The notes beneath the pieces are model-generated. The model worked only from the letters and a program-made list of their open reading frames with translations. It was not told the origin of the DNA and did no database searches. This document shows, in pieces, positions 8,401 through 16,391 of a DNA stretch of 64,000 nucleotides. The stretch is taken from positions 62,001-126,000 of the forward strand of contig NZ_WUEG01000008.1 in NCBI RefSeq assembly GCF_010468565.1, in the 5' to 3' direction. Origin of the DNA: Allomuricauda sp. TY007. GTDB lineage: Bacteria; Bacteroidota; Bacteroidia; Flavobacteriales; Flavobacteriaceae. Position 1 is the stretch's first letter; every line of letters starts with the position of its first letter. A program made the position numbers and the translations under genes.

Positions 8401-9903
8401 ATGGGCAGCAAAGAAGAATTCTTTGAACACATAGAACAAGGTTACAGCATGAAGGGCGATTACATCACCTTGGGTGCCGGAATGTTGGATGGCGAAACCA
8501 TGACCAACGCTTACATAAAGGTTCCCTTAAAAATGATGAATCGCCATGGCCTAATTGCAGGGGCAACGGGAACCGGAAAGACAAAATCGTTGCAAGTTCT
8601 GGCCGAAAACCTATCCGACAAAGGGATTCCCGTGTTGCTCATGGACCTTAAAGGTGATCTTAGTGGCATTGCCCAACCCAGCCCCGGACATCCAAAAATT
8701 GATGAACGTCAAGAAAAAATAGGCCTACCATTTGAAGCCAAGGGGTTTCCCGTGGAAATCATGTCGCTTTCTGAACAGAACGGTGTTCGCTTGCGGGCCA
8801 CGGTATCTGAGTTTGGTCCTGTATTGCTTTCCAGAATCTTGGACCTGAGCGTTGCCCAAGAAGGTATTGTTGCTGTAGTATTCAAATATTGTGATGACAA
8901 CAAGCTGCCACTCCTTGACCTCAAGGATTTTAAAAAAGTACTGCAATATGCCACTGGCGAAGGGAAAGAGGAGTTCCGAAAGGAGTACGGTCGTATTTCA
9001 ACCAGTTCCACGGGAACCATTTTGAGGAAAATTATTGAACTGGAGCAACAAGGTGCCGACCTCTTTTTTGGGGAAAAATCTTTTGATGTGGAAGATTTGG
9101 TCAGAATTGATGAAAACGGTCGTGGCTATGTGAATATTATCCGTTTGACCGATATCCAAGACCGTCCGAAACTCTTCTCGACCTTTATGTTGAGTCTTTT
9201 GGCAGAAATCTACTCCACTTTTCCCGAACAAGGGGACAGTGACAGACCAGAGCTGGTGCTGTTCATAGATGAGGCCCACCTGATTTTTGATAATGCCAGC
9301 AAAGCACTTTTGGACCAGATTGAAAGTATTGTGAAACTAATTCGTTCCAAGGGAATCGGACTTTATTTTGTGACCCAAAACCCAACCGATGTACCAGATG
9401 ACGTTCTAGCGCAGTTGGGCTTAAAAGTTCAGCATGCGCTCCGTGCTTTTACCGCCAAAGACCGAAAAGCCATAAAACTAACAGCACAGAACTATCCCAT
9501 TTCCGATTATTACGATACGGCAGAGGTATTGACTTCGTTGGGAACCGGAGAGGCTTTGATATCCGCCTTGGACGAAAAAGGACGCCCAATGCCATTGGCA
9601 GCAACAATGATGCGAGCGCCGATGAGCCGTATGGATATTTTGAACGATGATGAGATAAAAGATGTACTGGGCCAGTCCAAATTAATTAAAAAATACAATG
9701 AGGAGATAGACCGTGAAAGCGCCTACGAAATCCTCAATGAAAAAATTGAAAGAGCGGAAAAAGAAGCCGAAAAGGAAGAAAAATCAACATCCCAAAGGTC
9801 TTCCAGCAGAAGAAGCACCCGAATGAATCCTGTGGTTAAAGTTTTAACCAGTGCTACATTCATCAGAGGTGTTTTAGGAGTATTAAAAAAAGTGATTCGA
9901 TAA
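8401..9903 (+). CDS. HerA-like ATPase (DUF853, helicase-like)
   Basis: About 500 residues. Walker A is GATGTGKTKSL near residue 55 and Walker B is LVLFIDEAHLIF near residue 295, with a sensor-like YFVTQNPTDVPD after it and arginine-finger candidates in LRAFTAKDRKA. This matches the DUF853 family of HerA/FtsK-like motor ATPases, whose function is unsettled (DNA handling is assumed). The C terminus is charged coiled coil (EKIERAEKEAEKEEKSTSQR) followed by a short hydrophobic tail. I start at ATG 8401; an in-frame TTG lies three codons upstream. No NurA nuclease is next door. Confidence 0.88.
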   Translation: MGSKEEFFEHIEQGYSMKGDYITLGAGMLDGETMTNAYIKVPLKMMNRHGLIAGATGTGKTKSLQVLAENLSDKGIPVLLMDLKGDLSGIAQPSPGHPKIDERQEKIGLPFEAKGFPVEIMSLSEQNGVRLRATVSEFGPVLLSRILDLSVAQEGIVAVVFKYCDDNKLPLLDLKDFKKVLQYATGEGKEEFRKEYGRISTSSTGTILRKIIELEQQGADLFFGEKSFDVEDLVRIDENGRGYVNIIRLTDIQDRPKLFSTFMLSLLAEIYSTFPEQGDSDRPELVLFIDEAHLIFDNASKALLDQIESIVKLIRSKGIGLYFVTQNPTDVPDDVLAQLGLKVQHALRAFTAKDRKAIKLTAQNYPISDYYDTAEVLTSLGTGEALISALDEKGRPMPLAATMMRAPMSRMDILNDDEIKDVLGQSKLIKKYNEEIDRESAYEILNEKIERAEKEAEKEEKSTSQRSSSRRSTRMNPVVKVLTSATFIRGVLGVLKKVIR

Positions 9904-9908
9904 TATAT

Positions 9909-10457
9909 ATGAAAAAGACAAGCCGAGCAATTGCCCTGTTTTTTGGGGTTGCAATAATCCATTCTTGCCAAAGGGATACCACATTCTTGATTACAGAAAC
10001 CAGTGTTGGACCATTGACCCAGACCACCAAGGTCAGTGAATTGGAAAGCACCTTTGTGAAAGATTCCGTTGTTGGAGACACAGCCCGAATCAACTTGGGT
10101 ACATCCGCCAAAAAAATCGAAGTATTTGAAAAGGGAGGCAAACACCTCTTGACCCTGACCCCAAATTCTGATAGCATCCCCACTGTTCAGAATGTTAGAA
10201 TTATGGATTCCAGATATGTATCAGAAAAAGGAATTGGGCTTCAAAGTACTTTTAAGGATATCCAAAACAAATATGATATCAAAAAAATTGTGACGACTTT
10301 AAACAGTATTGTGGTCTTCCCAAAAGGTAGCAATCTTTATTTTACCATTGACAAGGAAGAGTTGCCCGAGAGTTTACGCTACTCAACTTCGGATATTGAA
10401 GCGGTACAAATACCGGACAATGCCAAAATCAAATATTTGATGTTGGGATGGGAATAG
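9909..10457 (+). CDS. Lipoprotein of unknown function
   Basis: A 182-residue protein with a lipobox (GVAIIHSC, Cys20). The mature part has no family I can name; it alternates beta-like stretches such as KKIEVFEKGGKHLLTLTP and SLRYSTSDIEAVQIPDNAKIKY. It starts 5 bp behind the HerA-like stop, so the two are almost certainly co-transcribed and probably translationally coupled. Confidence 0.75.
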   Translation: MKKTSRAIALFFGVAIIHSCQRDTTFLITETSVGPLTQTTKVSELESTFVKDSVVGDTARINLGTSAKKIEVFEKGGKHLLTLTPNSDSIPTVQNVRIMDSRYVSEKGIGLQSTFKDIQNKYDIKKIVTTLNSIVVFPKGSNLYFTIDKEELPESLRYSTSDIEAVQIPDNAKIKYLMLGWE

Positions 10458-10467
10458 TTTAACTGGG

Positions 10468-10890
10468 TTAAAGCAAGCCGAATTTTTCGCGGTTGGCCAA
10501 AACCTTTGGACTGTTATCGTGCATCCATTCGGCCAATTCCAGAAGTTTTTCCACATAAGATTGCCCAAAATCCGTGAGACTATACTCTACACGGATAGGT
10601 ACTTCAGGATACGCTTTACGGGCAATGTAACCGTCCGCCTCAAGAACTTTTAAGCGTTGGCTCAACACCTTATTGGATATTCCGTAAACATATTTCTTGA
10701 GTTTGTTGAACCGGAGCAAAGGAAAATATCCCAGCCAAAGAAGAATCAATATACTCCATTGGTCAGAAGCTACGGACATTACATCGCGAACCGGGCATAA
10801 TTCGGGCGGGTTCTTGTAATCTATATGTCCAAACATTTTTTCTAATTTTTTTACCGTCCTAATTTTCTGATTATCAGCGATAGTTTCCAT
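10468..10890 (-). CDS. HxlR-family winged-helix transcriptional regulator
   Basis: 140 residues. The HxlR signature runs from CPVRDVMSVASDQWSILILL (a redox-capable Cys before the first helix) through FNKLKKYVYGISNKVLSQRL (recognition helix) to the wing ARKAYPEVPIRVEYSLTDFG. Members bind as dimers to inverted repeats and often respond to electrophiles or oxidants. It diverges from the alpha/beta hydrolase gene, with two candidate operators between them, so the hydrolase and VOC genes are its likely targets. Confidence 0.9.
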   Translation of the reverse strand: METIADNQKIRTVKKLEKMFGHIDYKNPPELCPVRDVMSVASDQWSILILLWLGYFPLLRFNKLKKYVYGISNKVLSQRLKVLEADGYIARKAYPEVPIRVEYSLTDFGQSYVEKLLELAEWMHDNSPKVLANREKFGLL

Positions 10891-10941
10891 TTACACACTT
10901 AGTTTTCAATCCTTCACTTCTTTTGTTTTCTAAAATGAATA

Positions 10942-10984
10942 TGTACTTTTAGTATCAAATTAAGAGTAAGTTACAAAAAGTAAC
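10942..10984. promoter_or_regulatory. Two candidate HxlR operator dyads
   Basis: In the 97-bp gap between the HxlR gene and the divergent hydrolase lie two dyads of the form TAC-N5-GTA: TGTACTTTTAGTATC (10942-10956) and GTTACAAAAAGTAAC (10970-10984), centred 28 bp apart. The second ends 3 bp before the hydrolase ATG at 10988. Spacing and position fit a dimeric regulator; binding is inferred. Confidence 0.45.
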
Positions 10985-10987
10985 CTT

Positions 10988-11827
10988 ATGAAAAAACTAC
11001 TCAACAAAATACTCCCATTGGCCTACGGGCAATACTATAATGTTTATACACTTATTGCACCCAAAAAAGCGGCCGATAGTGCTTTTCATTTGTTCTGTAC
11101 AGTCAGAAAAGGGAGGGTTCGACCGGAACAAGCAGCCTATTTGGACGGAGCCAAACTAGCCATTGAAGAGGTTGCAGAGCATAAAATACAATCCTACCAT
11201 TGGCCAGGGAACAAAGAAACCGTTTTGTTGGTTCATGGTTGGGAGAGCAACACCTTTAGATGGCGCAACCTTATCAAAAAACTTAAGGAAGCTGATTTCA
11301 ACATTATTGCTTTTGATGCACCTTCGCATGGCTATTCTTCTGGAAAACACTTATATGTGCCTTTGTATGAGGAAGCTGTAAACTATATGGTAACAAAGTA
11401 CAATCCAAAACATTTGATTGGGCATTCGGTGGGCGGTATGACCATTATTTACAACCAATATAAAAATCCAAGCGCCTACGTTGAAAAAATGGTCACCATT
11501 GGTTCTCCATCGGAATTCCACGAGATTATGGAGCACTTTCAAGATTTGTTAAAGTTCAATAATAGGGTGATGAAATACTTGGATAAGTACGTATACAACC
11601 GCTTTGGATTCCGGATTGATGAGTTTTCTACTTCCAGATTCGCACAATCCATCAGTAAAAAAGGGTTGTTGTTTCATGATAGGTATGACAACATTACACC
11701 TTACCATGCCTCTGTGGCGGTAAATAAAAATTGGAAAGACAGTACGTTGATAAGTACCGAGGGATTGGGACATTCCATGCATCAAGACGATGTGAACGAC
11801 CAAATCATATCTTTTTTGGAAGCTTGA
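10988..11827 (+). CDS. Alpha/beta hydrolase
   Basis: A 279-residue soluble hydrolase. LLVHGWESNTFRWRNL gives the oxyanion-hole region, FDAPSHGYSSGK follows, and the nucleophile elbow is LIGHSVGGM (Ser147). The acid is probably Asp in FHDRYDNITPY and the catalytic His is in EGLGHSMHQDD. Substrate cannot be inferred. It starts just behind a candidate HxlR operator and is followed after 33 bp by a VOC-family gene in the same direction. Confidence 0.9.
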   Translation: MKKLLNKILPLAYGQYYNVYTLIAPKKAADSAFHLFCTVRKGRVRPEQAAYLDGAKLAIEEVAEHKIQSYHWPGNKETVLLVHGWESNTFRWRNLIKKLKEADFNIIAFDAPSHGYSSGKHLYVPLYEEAVNYMVTKYNPKHLIGHSVGGMTIIYNQYKNPSAYVEKMVTIGSPSEFHEIMEHFQDLLKFNNRVMKYLDKYVYNRFGFRIDEFSTSRFAQSISKKGLLFHDRYDNITPYHASVAVNKNWKDSTLISTEGLGHSMHQDDVNDQIISFLEA

Positions 11828-11860
11828 CAAAGTTGTCCTAATTTTCAAGAAAAATAGACC

Positions 11861-12283
11861 ATGCAAAAAATAACCCCTTTCCATGTTGCCGTGCCTGTCC
11901 ACAATTTAGATGAATGCAGAACCTTTTATCGCGATGTGCTTGGTTGTGAAGAAGGAAGAAGTGCTGAACAATGGGTGGATTTCAACTTTTTTGGACATCA
12001 ATTCGTGATTCATTATAAGCCAAAGTCCGAAGAAGATACACATACCAATCCTGTTGATGGTAAAAATGTACCTGTGCCCCATTACGGCGTGGTTTTGCCA
12101 TGGGATACCTTTCAAACATTTTCCAAAACATTAATAGAAAAGGGTATCGATTTTGTAATTGAACCTTACATTCGGTTTAAAGGGGAACCTGGGGAACAGG
12201 CGACCATGTTCTTTTTAGATCCTGCCGGCAATGCTTTGGAATTCAAGGCTTTTAAGGATATGGGGCAGTTATTTGCTAAATAA
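11861..12283 (+). CDS. VOC-family (glyoxalase/dioxygenase superfamily) protein
   Basis: 140 residues with a repeated beta-alpha-beta-beta-beta layout. The first half opens with [20 protein letters not shown] and the second half closes with [20 protein letters not shown], whose Glu is the usual metal ligand together with the early His. Members include glyoxalases, extradiol dioxygenases and resistance proteins; nothing here separates these. It sits between the hydrolase and the DUF1080 gene, all on the plus strand and closely spaced (9 bp to the next ATG). Confidence 0.88.
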   Translation: MQKITPFHVAVPVHNLDECRTFYRDVLGCEEGRSAEQWVDFNFFGHQFVIHYKPKSEEDTHTNPVDGKNVPVPHYGVVLPWDTFQTFSKTLIEKGIDFVIEPYIRFKGEPGEQATMFFLDPAGNALEFKAFKDMGQLFAK

Positions 12284-12292
12284 GTTTGGGGC

Positions 12293-13111
12293 ATGAAAAA
12301 ATATAACAAACTAATTGCATCCATCGCTATTGCCGTTACACTTTGCTACCTTTTATACAGTTTTACCGCCAAAAGGGACATAACTAACAACTCAAGTTGG
12401 GTTCAGTTGTTCAACGGGAAGAATCTTGATAATTGGACGGTTAAAATTCATCATTATGAGGTTGGAGATAATTTTGGCGATACATTTAGGGTAGAAGATG
12501 GTATTTTAAAAGTACGATACGATAAATATGAAGGTGATTTCAACAGTCGTTATGGCCATTTGTATTATGACGAACCTTTTTCGAGCTATCATCTTGCTGT
12601 GGAGTATCGTTTTGTGGATGGTTGGTATGAAACGGCTCCAGAGTACACCATGTTGAACAGCGGAATTATGTTTCACTCCCAAGATCCGCGAACCATGCCA
12701 AAAGAACAGGATTGGCCTATTTCAGTTGAGCTACAATTACTTGCTGGCATTACCGAAGGTGTACCCAGACCAACCGGAAACATGTGTTCTCCCGGAACGG
12801 ATGTTGTATTTGAAGGCCAAGTGGACCCTCGGCACTGCATTGAGTCCACCAGTGACACCTACCCTGTAGGGGAATGGGTTCGCGCTGAACTTATTGTACA
12901 TGGAGACTCTTTGGTTACCCATATAATCAAAGGCAAAAAAGTGTTGGAATATACTAAACCACAAATTGGAGGTGGTGTGGCCAATGGCTATGATGAGAAG
13001 ATAAAAATTGATGGCACTCCACTGAAAAAAGGATTTATTGCACTTCAAAGTGAAGGACAAGCCATAGATTTCAGAAAAGTTGAAATAAAAGTTCTAGAGG
13101 AAGGGGATTGA
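12293..13111 (+). CDS. DUF1080 (3-keto-disaccharide hydrolase domain) exported protein
   Basis: 272 residues. An N-terminal hydrophobic segment (residues 7-25) acts as signal peptide or anchor. The rest is one concanavalin-like DUF1080 domain starting WVQLFNGKNLDNWTVKI and ending KKGFIALQSEGQAIDFRKVEIK. Characterised relatives cleave 3-keto sugars; many others are uncharacterised. Conserved features include the NSGIMFHSQ and SVELQLLAG stretches. Convergent with the DUF2306 gene, whose stop is 4 bp away. Confidence 0.87.
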   Translation: MKKYNKLIASIAIAVTLCYLLYSFTAKRDITNNSSWVQLFNGKNLDNWTVKIHHYEVGDNFGDTFRVEDGILKVRYDKYEGDFNSRYGHLYYDEPFSSYHLAVEYRFVDGWYETAPEYTMLNSGIMFHSQDPRTMPKEQDWPISVELQLLAGITEGVPRPTGNMCSPGTDVVFEGQVDPRHCIESTSDTYPVGEWVRAELIVHGDSLVTHIIKGKKVLEYTKPQIGGGVANGYDEKIKIDGTPLKKGFIALQSEGQAIDFRKVEIKVLEEGD

Positions 13112-13115
13112 CCCA

Positions 13116-13742
13116 TTAATCAATGGTAAGGCCTTTTCTTTGTACCCAGAAGTAGGCAAAAACCATATTGGGCAGCCAACAAAGCCAGGCAACTATTTTG
13201 TAGGCCAGTAAAAACTCTCCGAATATGATAGTTAGGAGCGGTAGCCAAATACGAAGGGTGACCGCTGCAAAACAAGCTGCGTAGCTGTAGATCATTAAAC
13301 CTTGATGCAGGGAAAGGTCTTTGTTTTTTACCGCAATATAGGCTCGTAGGGTAGTAAAGAGCCAAATCACTCCAAGACTTATAAAGCCCAAGGATGAAAC
13401 AATGCCGCCAGTGGCAAAAAACCCAAGGTATACACCGCACAATCCACTTATCAAAGCGGATAACACATATACTTTCCCAATATTTCTATGCCATTTTAGG
13501 TGTTTGGACCTCCACTTTTTGACAAACTGAGACCAACCCACCAACAGAGCCAAGCCTCCAAAACTGATATGGCCGTAAAAGGCTGTTTTCCACAGTGTAC
13601 TTGCCAATAGTTCATTGGATTTGTTCATTAAAAGTCCAAAATCCTCGGTCGCGAATATATAGATCAGTGGGTAGAGACCTATTCCAATGGCCAAAAACAC
13701 AAAAACCACCCAAGCTACTTTGTTCCTAACCGTTTGAGACAT
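13116..13742 (-). CDS. DUF2306 integral membrane protein
   Basis: 208 residues with about six membrane segments (near residues 10-30, 55-72, 90-110, 115-135, 150-170 and 180-200). A conserved core includes HISFGGLALLVGW, KWHRNIGKVYV with its paired basic residues and histidine, and a MIYSYAACFAAVTLRIW segment. This matches the DUF2306 family, whose members resemble small cytochrome-like membrane proteins of unknown role. No operon partner. Confidence 0.8.
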   Translation of the reverse strand: MSQTVRNKVAWVVFVFLAIGIGLYPLIYIFATEDFGLLMNKSNELLASTLWKTAFYGHISFGGLALLVGWSQFVKKWRSKHLKWHRNIGKVYVLSALISGLCGVYLGFFATGGIVSSLGFISLGVIWLFTTLRAYIAVKNKDLSLHQGLMIYSYAACFAAVTLRIWLPLLTIIFGEFLLAYKIVAWLCWLPNMVFAYFWVQRKGLTID

Positions 13743-13862
13743 ATTGCCTTATTTACCAAGAAGTAAGTTATCGATTATTTGGATATAAAAACAAGAAAAT
13801 GAGCCGTAATTCGTTATAAACGTACAAATTAGGCCTTCGAGGCATATCCAAATCTTACGAGT

Positions 13863-14021
13863 ATGAAGACAATTTTACTTTTGGTCACCCTTATTTTTTC
13901 TGCCATGGCAGTATCCAGCTGCACCAATGACGAAAGTGACACCGAGTTTGAATTTTTAACACCCGAAGAAGAGCAAGAAGCTGCTTTAAAAACTGAAATA
14001 AAGCAGAAAGAAATTAACTAA
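13863..14021 (+). CDS. Small acidic lipoprotein (52 aa)
   Basis: A short frame of 52 codons with a clean lipoprotein signal (lipobox MAVSSC, Cys20) and a very acidic mature part (about 32 residues, rich in Glu and Asp, ending KQKEIN). Stop is 4 bp from the convergent folD stop. Nothing is known of its role. The signal peptide plus lipobox makes a chance frame unlikely, but homologues would be needed to be sure. Confidence 0.65.
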   Translation: MKTILLLVTLIFSAMAVSSCTNDESDTEFEFLTPEEEQEAALKTEIKQKEIN

Positions 14022-14025
14022 GTAC

Positions 14026-14904
14026 TTAGGCATTGTGACGCTCTCGTGCCAACAAGGTGTTCTTGAGCAACATGGCAATGGTCATAGGTCCCACACCACC
14101 CGGTACTGGCGTAATGTACGATGCTTTTTTGCTTACATGCTCAAAATCCACATCCCCTGTGATGTAATATCCTTTTTCCTTGGTTTCATCTGGTACTCGG
14201 GTAATCCCCACATCAATGATGGTAACTCCATCCTTGACCATATCCGCCTTTAAAAACTTTGGAACTCCCAAAGCAGATATCACAATATCCGCCTGAAGCG
14301 TTAATTCCTTTAAGTTTTTGGTTCTACTGTGCGCCAAGGTCACGGTAGAGTTTCCCGGATTCCCCTTTTGGCTCATTAAAATACTGATGGGCCTGCCCAC
14401 AATATGGCTCCTACCGATAACCACGGTGTGCTTCCCTTCGGTTTCTACTTTATAGCGCTTTAACAATTCCATAATACCAAATGGAGTTGCTGAAATGAAG
14501 GTTTCCATATCCAAGGCCATTTTCCCAAAATTGGTGGGGTGAAATCCATCCACATCCTTATCGGGATCTACGGCCATAAGCACCTTTTCCTCATCAATAT
14601 GTTTGGGCAAAGGAAGTTGGACAATGTAGCCATCTATGGCTGGGTCGTTGTTCAATTGGTGCACTTGCTTTAGCAAATCTTCTTCCGTGGTCTCTTCGGG
14701 AAGATGGATCAATGTGGATTCGAACCCAATTTTTTTGCAGGAACGCACTTTGCTGCCCACATAAGTTAGACTAGCGCCATCGTTACCAACCAAAACGGCT
14801 GCCAAATGAGGGACTTTTTCGCCCCGTTCTTTCATTTGGGCCACCTCAACGGTGATTTCTTCTTTAATCTGGTTCGATACTTTTTTTCCGTCGAGGATTT
14901 CCAT
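14026..14904 (-). CDS. folD: Bifunctional methylenetetrahydrofolate dehydrogenase/cyclohydrolase
   Basis: 292 residues. FolD interconverts 5,10-methylene-, methenyl- and 10-formyl-tetrahydrofolate with NADP. Signatures are the N-terminal folate site with [13 protein letters not shown] (catalytic Lys), the strand [10 protein letters not shown], the nucleotide-binding [12 protein letters not shown] and the C-terminal [14 protein letters not shown]. Length normal. Transcribed behind ffh, with a 7-base tandem array in the 52-bp gap. Confidence 0.97.
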   Translation of the reverse strand: MEILDGKKVSNQIKEEITVEVAQMKERGEKVPHLAAVLVGNDGASLTYVGSKVRSCKKIGFESTLIHLPEETTEEDLLKQVHQLNNDPAIDGYIVQLPLPKHIDEEKVLMAVDPDKDVDGFHPTNFGKMALDMETFISATPFGIMELLKRYKVETEGKHTVVIGRSHIVGRPISILMSQKGNPGNSTVTLAHSRTKNLKELTLQADIVISALGVPKFLKADMVKDGVTIIDVGITRVPDETKEKGYYITGDVDFEHVSKKASYITPVPGGVGPMTIAMLLKNTLLARERHNA

Positions 14905-14923
14905 GGGTTGTGTTGGTATTTGG

Positions 14924-14951
14924 TTCTGACTTCTGACTTCTGACTTCTGAC
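14924..14951. repeat. Four tandem heptamers (TTCTGAC)
   Basis: Four perfect copies of TTCTGAC in tandem between ffh and folD. On the transcribed (minus) strand the unit reads GTCAGAA. Other gaps in the window carry different heptamers with the same period and an AGT core. Confidence 0.9.
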
Positions 14952-14956
14952 TAAAG

Positions 14957-16285
14957 TTATCTCATGTTCTGCATCATCTGCATCATCTTCTTGCCTCCGC
15001 CACCTTGCATCATCTTCATCATTTTGCTCATTTGATTGAATTGCTTGAGCAACTGGTTCACTTCTTGTATGGAAGTTCCACTACCGGCAGCAATTCGTTT
15101 TTTGCGGCTTGCGTTCAATTTGGACGGTGTAGATCGTTCTTCGGGCGTCATGGAATGGATAATGGCTTCAATATGCTTGAAGGCATCATCATCAATATCC
15201 AATCCTTTCAAGGCTTTTCCTGCGCCAGGAATCATTCCCATGAGGTCCTTCATATTCCCCATTTTCTTGATTTGCTGAATCTGGCTCAAGAAATCATCGA
15301 ACCCGAATTTATTTTTGGCAATTTTCTTTTGAATCTTACGTGCCTGTTCTTCATCGAACTGCTCTTGTGCACGCTCCACCAAGGACACCACGTCTCCCAT
15401 ACCAAGGATACGGTCGGCCATTCGGGATGGGTGAAACACATCTATGGCTTCCATTTTTTCCCCAGTACCGATAAACTTGATGGGCTTGTCCACCACGGAT
15501 TTAATGGAAATGGCGGCACCACCTCGAGTATCACCATCGAGCTTGGTTAAAATAACCCCATCAAAATTCAGGACATCGTTAAAGGCCTTCGCGGTATTCA
15601 CGGCATCCTGACCTGTCATGGAATCCACAACAAACAAGGTTTCCTGTGGCTCAATGGCTTTGTGGATGTTGGAGATTTCGGTCATCATCTGCTCGTCCAC
15701 GGCCAAACGACCTGCGGTATCGATGATCACTACATTGCACCCAACACTTTTTGCATGGGCAATACCTGCCTTGGCAATGGCAACAGGGTCGTTGTTATCC
15801 CTATCGGAATATACTTCTACCCCTATTTGGTCCCCGACTACGTGCAATTGATCTATCGCCGCTGGACGGTACACATCACAGGCTACCAAAAGTGGCTTCT
15901 TTGTTTTCTTGTTTTTGAGATAATTGGCGAGTTTACCTGAAAAGGTGGTTTTACCCGAACCTTGCAGACCTGACATTAAAATTACCGATGGGCTGCCTGA
16001 GAGGTCTATATCTTCTGATTCGCCTCCCATAAGTTCGGTAAGCTCATCTTTAACCAATTTTACCATGAGCTGGCCAGGTTGAAGAGAGGACAATACATTT
16101 TGGCCTAGTGCCTTCTCTTTGACCGTGTTGGTAAATTCCTTGGCTATTTTAAAGTTAACATCGGCATCGAGCAAAGCTCTTCGAACTTCCTTAAGGGTCT
16201 CTGCTACATTGATTTCCGTTATCTGGCCATGTCCTTTGAGGACGTGGAGTGCCTTGTCTAATTTTTCGCTTAAATTATCGAACAT
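14957..16285 (-). CDS. ffh: Signal recognition particle protein Ffh
   Basis: 442 residues. Ffh binds 4.5S RNA and signal sequences and delivers ribosomes to FtsY at the membrane. The N domain is followed by the GTPase: G1 [16 protein letters not shown]3 DTAGRLA, G4 [12 protein letters not shown]. The methionine-rich M domain covers the last 140 residues and ends [20 protein letters not shown]. Length and order are standard. A strong terminator lies upstream, belonging to the preceding lipoprotein gene. Confidence 0.98.
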   Translation of the reverse strand: MFDNLSEKLDKALHVLKGHGQITEINVAETLKEVRRALLDADVNFKIAKEFTNTVKEKALGQNVLSSLQPGQLMVKLVKDELTELMGGESEDIDLSGSPSVILMSGLQGSGKTTFSGKLANYLKNKKTKKPLLVACDVYRPAAIDQLHVVGDQIGVEVYSDRDNNDPVAIAKAGIAHAKSVGCNVVIIDTAGRLAVDEQMMTEISNIHKAIEPQETLFVVDSMTGQDAVNTAKAFNDVLNFDGVILTKLDGDTRGGAAISIKSVVDKPIKFIGTGEKMEAIDVFHPSRMADRILGMGDVVSLVERAQEQFDEEQARKIQKKIAKNKFGFDDFLSQIQQIKKMGNMKDLMGMIPGAGKALKGLDIDDDAFKHIEAIIHSMTPEERSTPSKLNASRKKRIAAGSGTSIQEVNQLLKQFNQMSKMMKMMQGGGGKKMMQMMQNMR

Positions 16286-16332
16286 GTGTTCTTTGTTTTA
16301 AAGAGGCACAAATTTAAGAATAATATAAAGAA

Positions 16333-16360
16333 AAAGGACGGCTTTGGGGCTAGCCGTCCT
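16333..16360 (-). terminator. Rho-independent terminator of the repeat lipoprotein gene
   Basis: A perfect 10-bp stem (AAGGACGGCT with AGCCGTCCTT) and 8-base loop. On the minus strand it is followed by TTTTTCTTTATATT, as expected of an intrinsic terminator. It separates the lipoprotein gene from ffh. Confidence 0.85.
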
Positions 16361-16391
16361 TCTTTTGGAAAAAAAAGATTGGGGAAAAATT

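Noticed and set aside
14924..14951. Heptamer arrays as a possible CRISPR
   Set aside because: Units are contiguous without spacers, far too short, and there are no cas genes.
15005..15550. A 181-codon plus-strand frame opposite ffh
   Set aside because: His/Leu-rich antisense of the methionine-rich M domain; no independent support.
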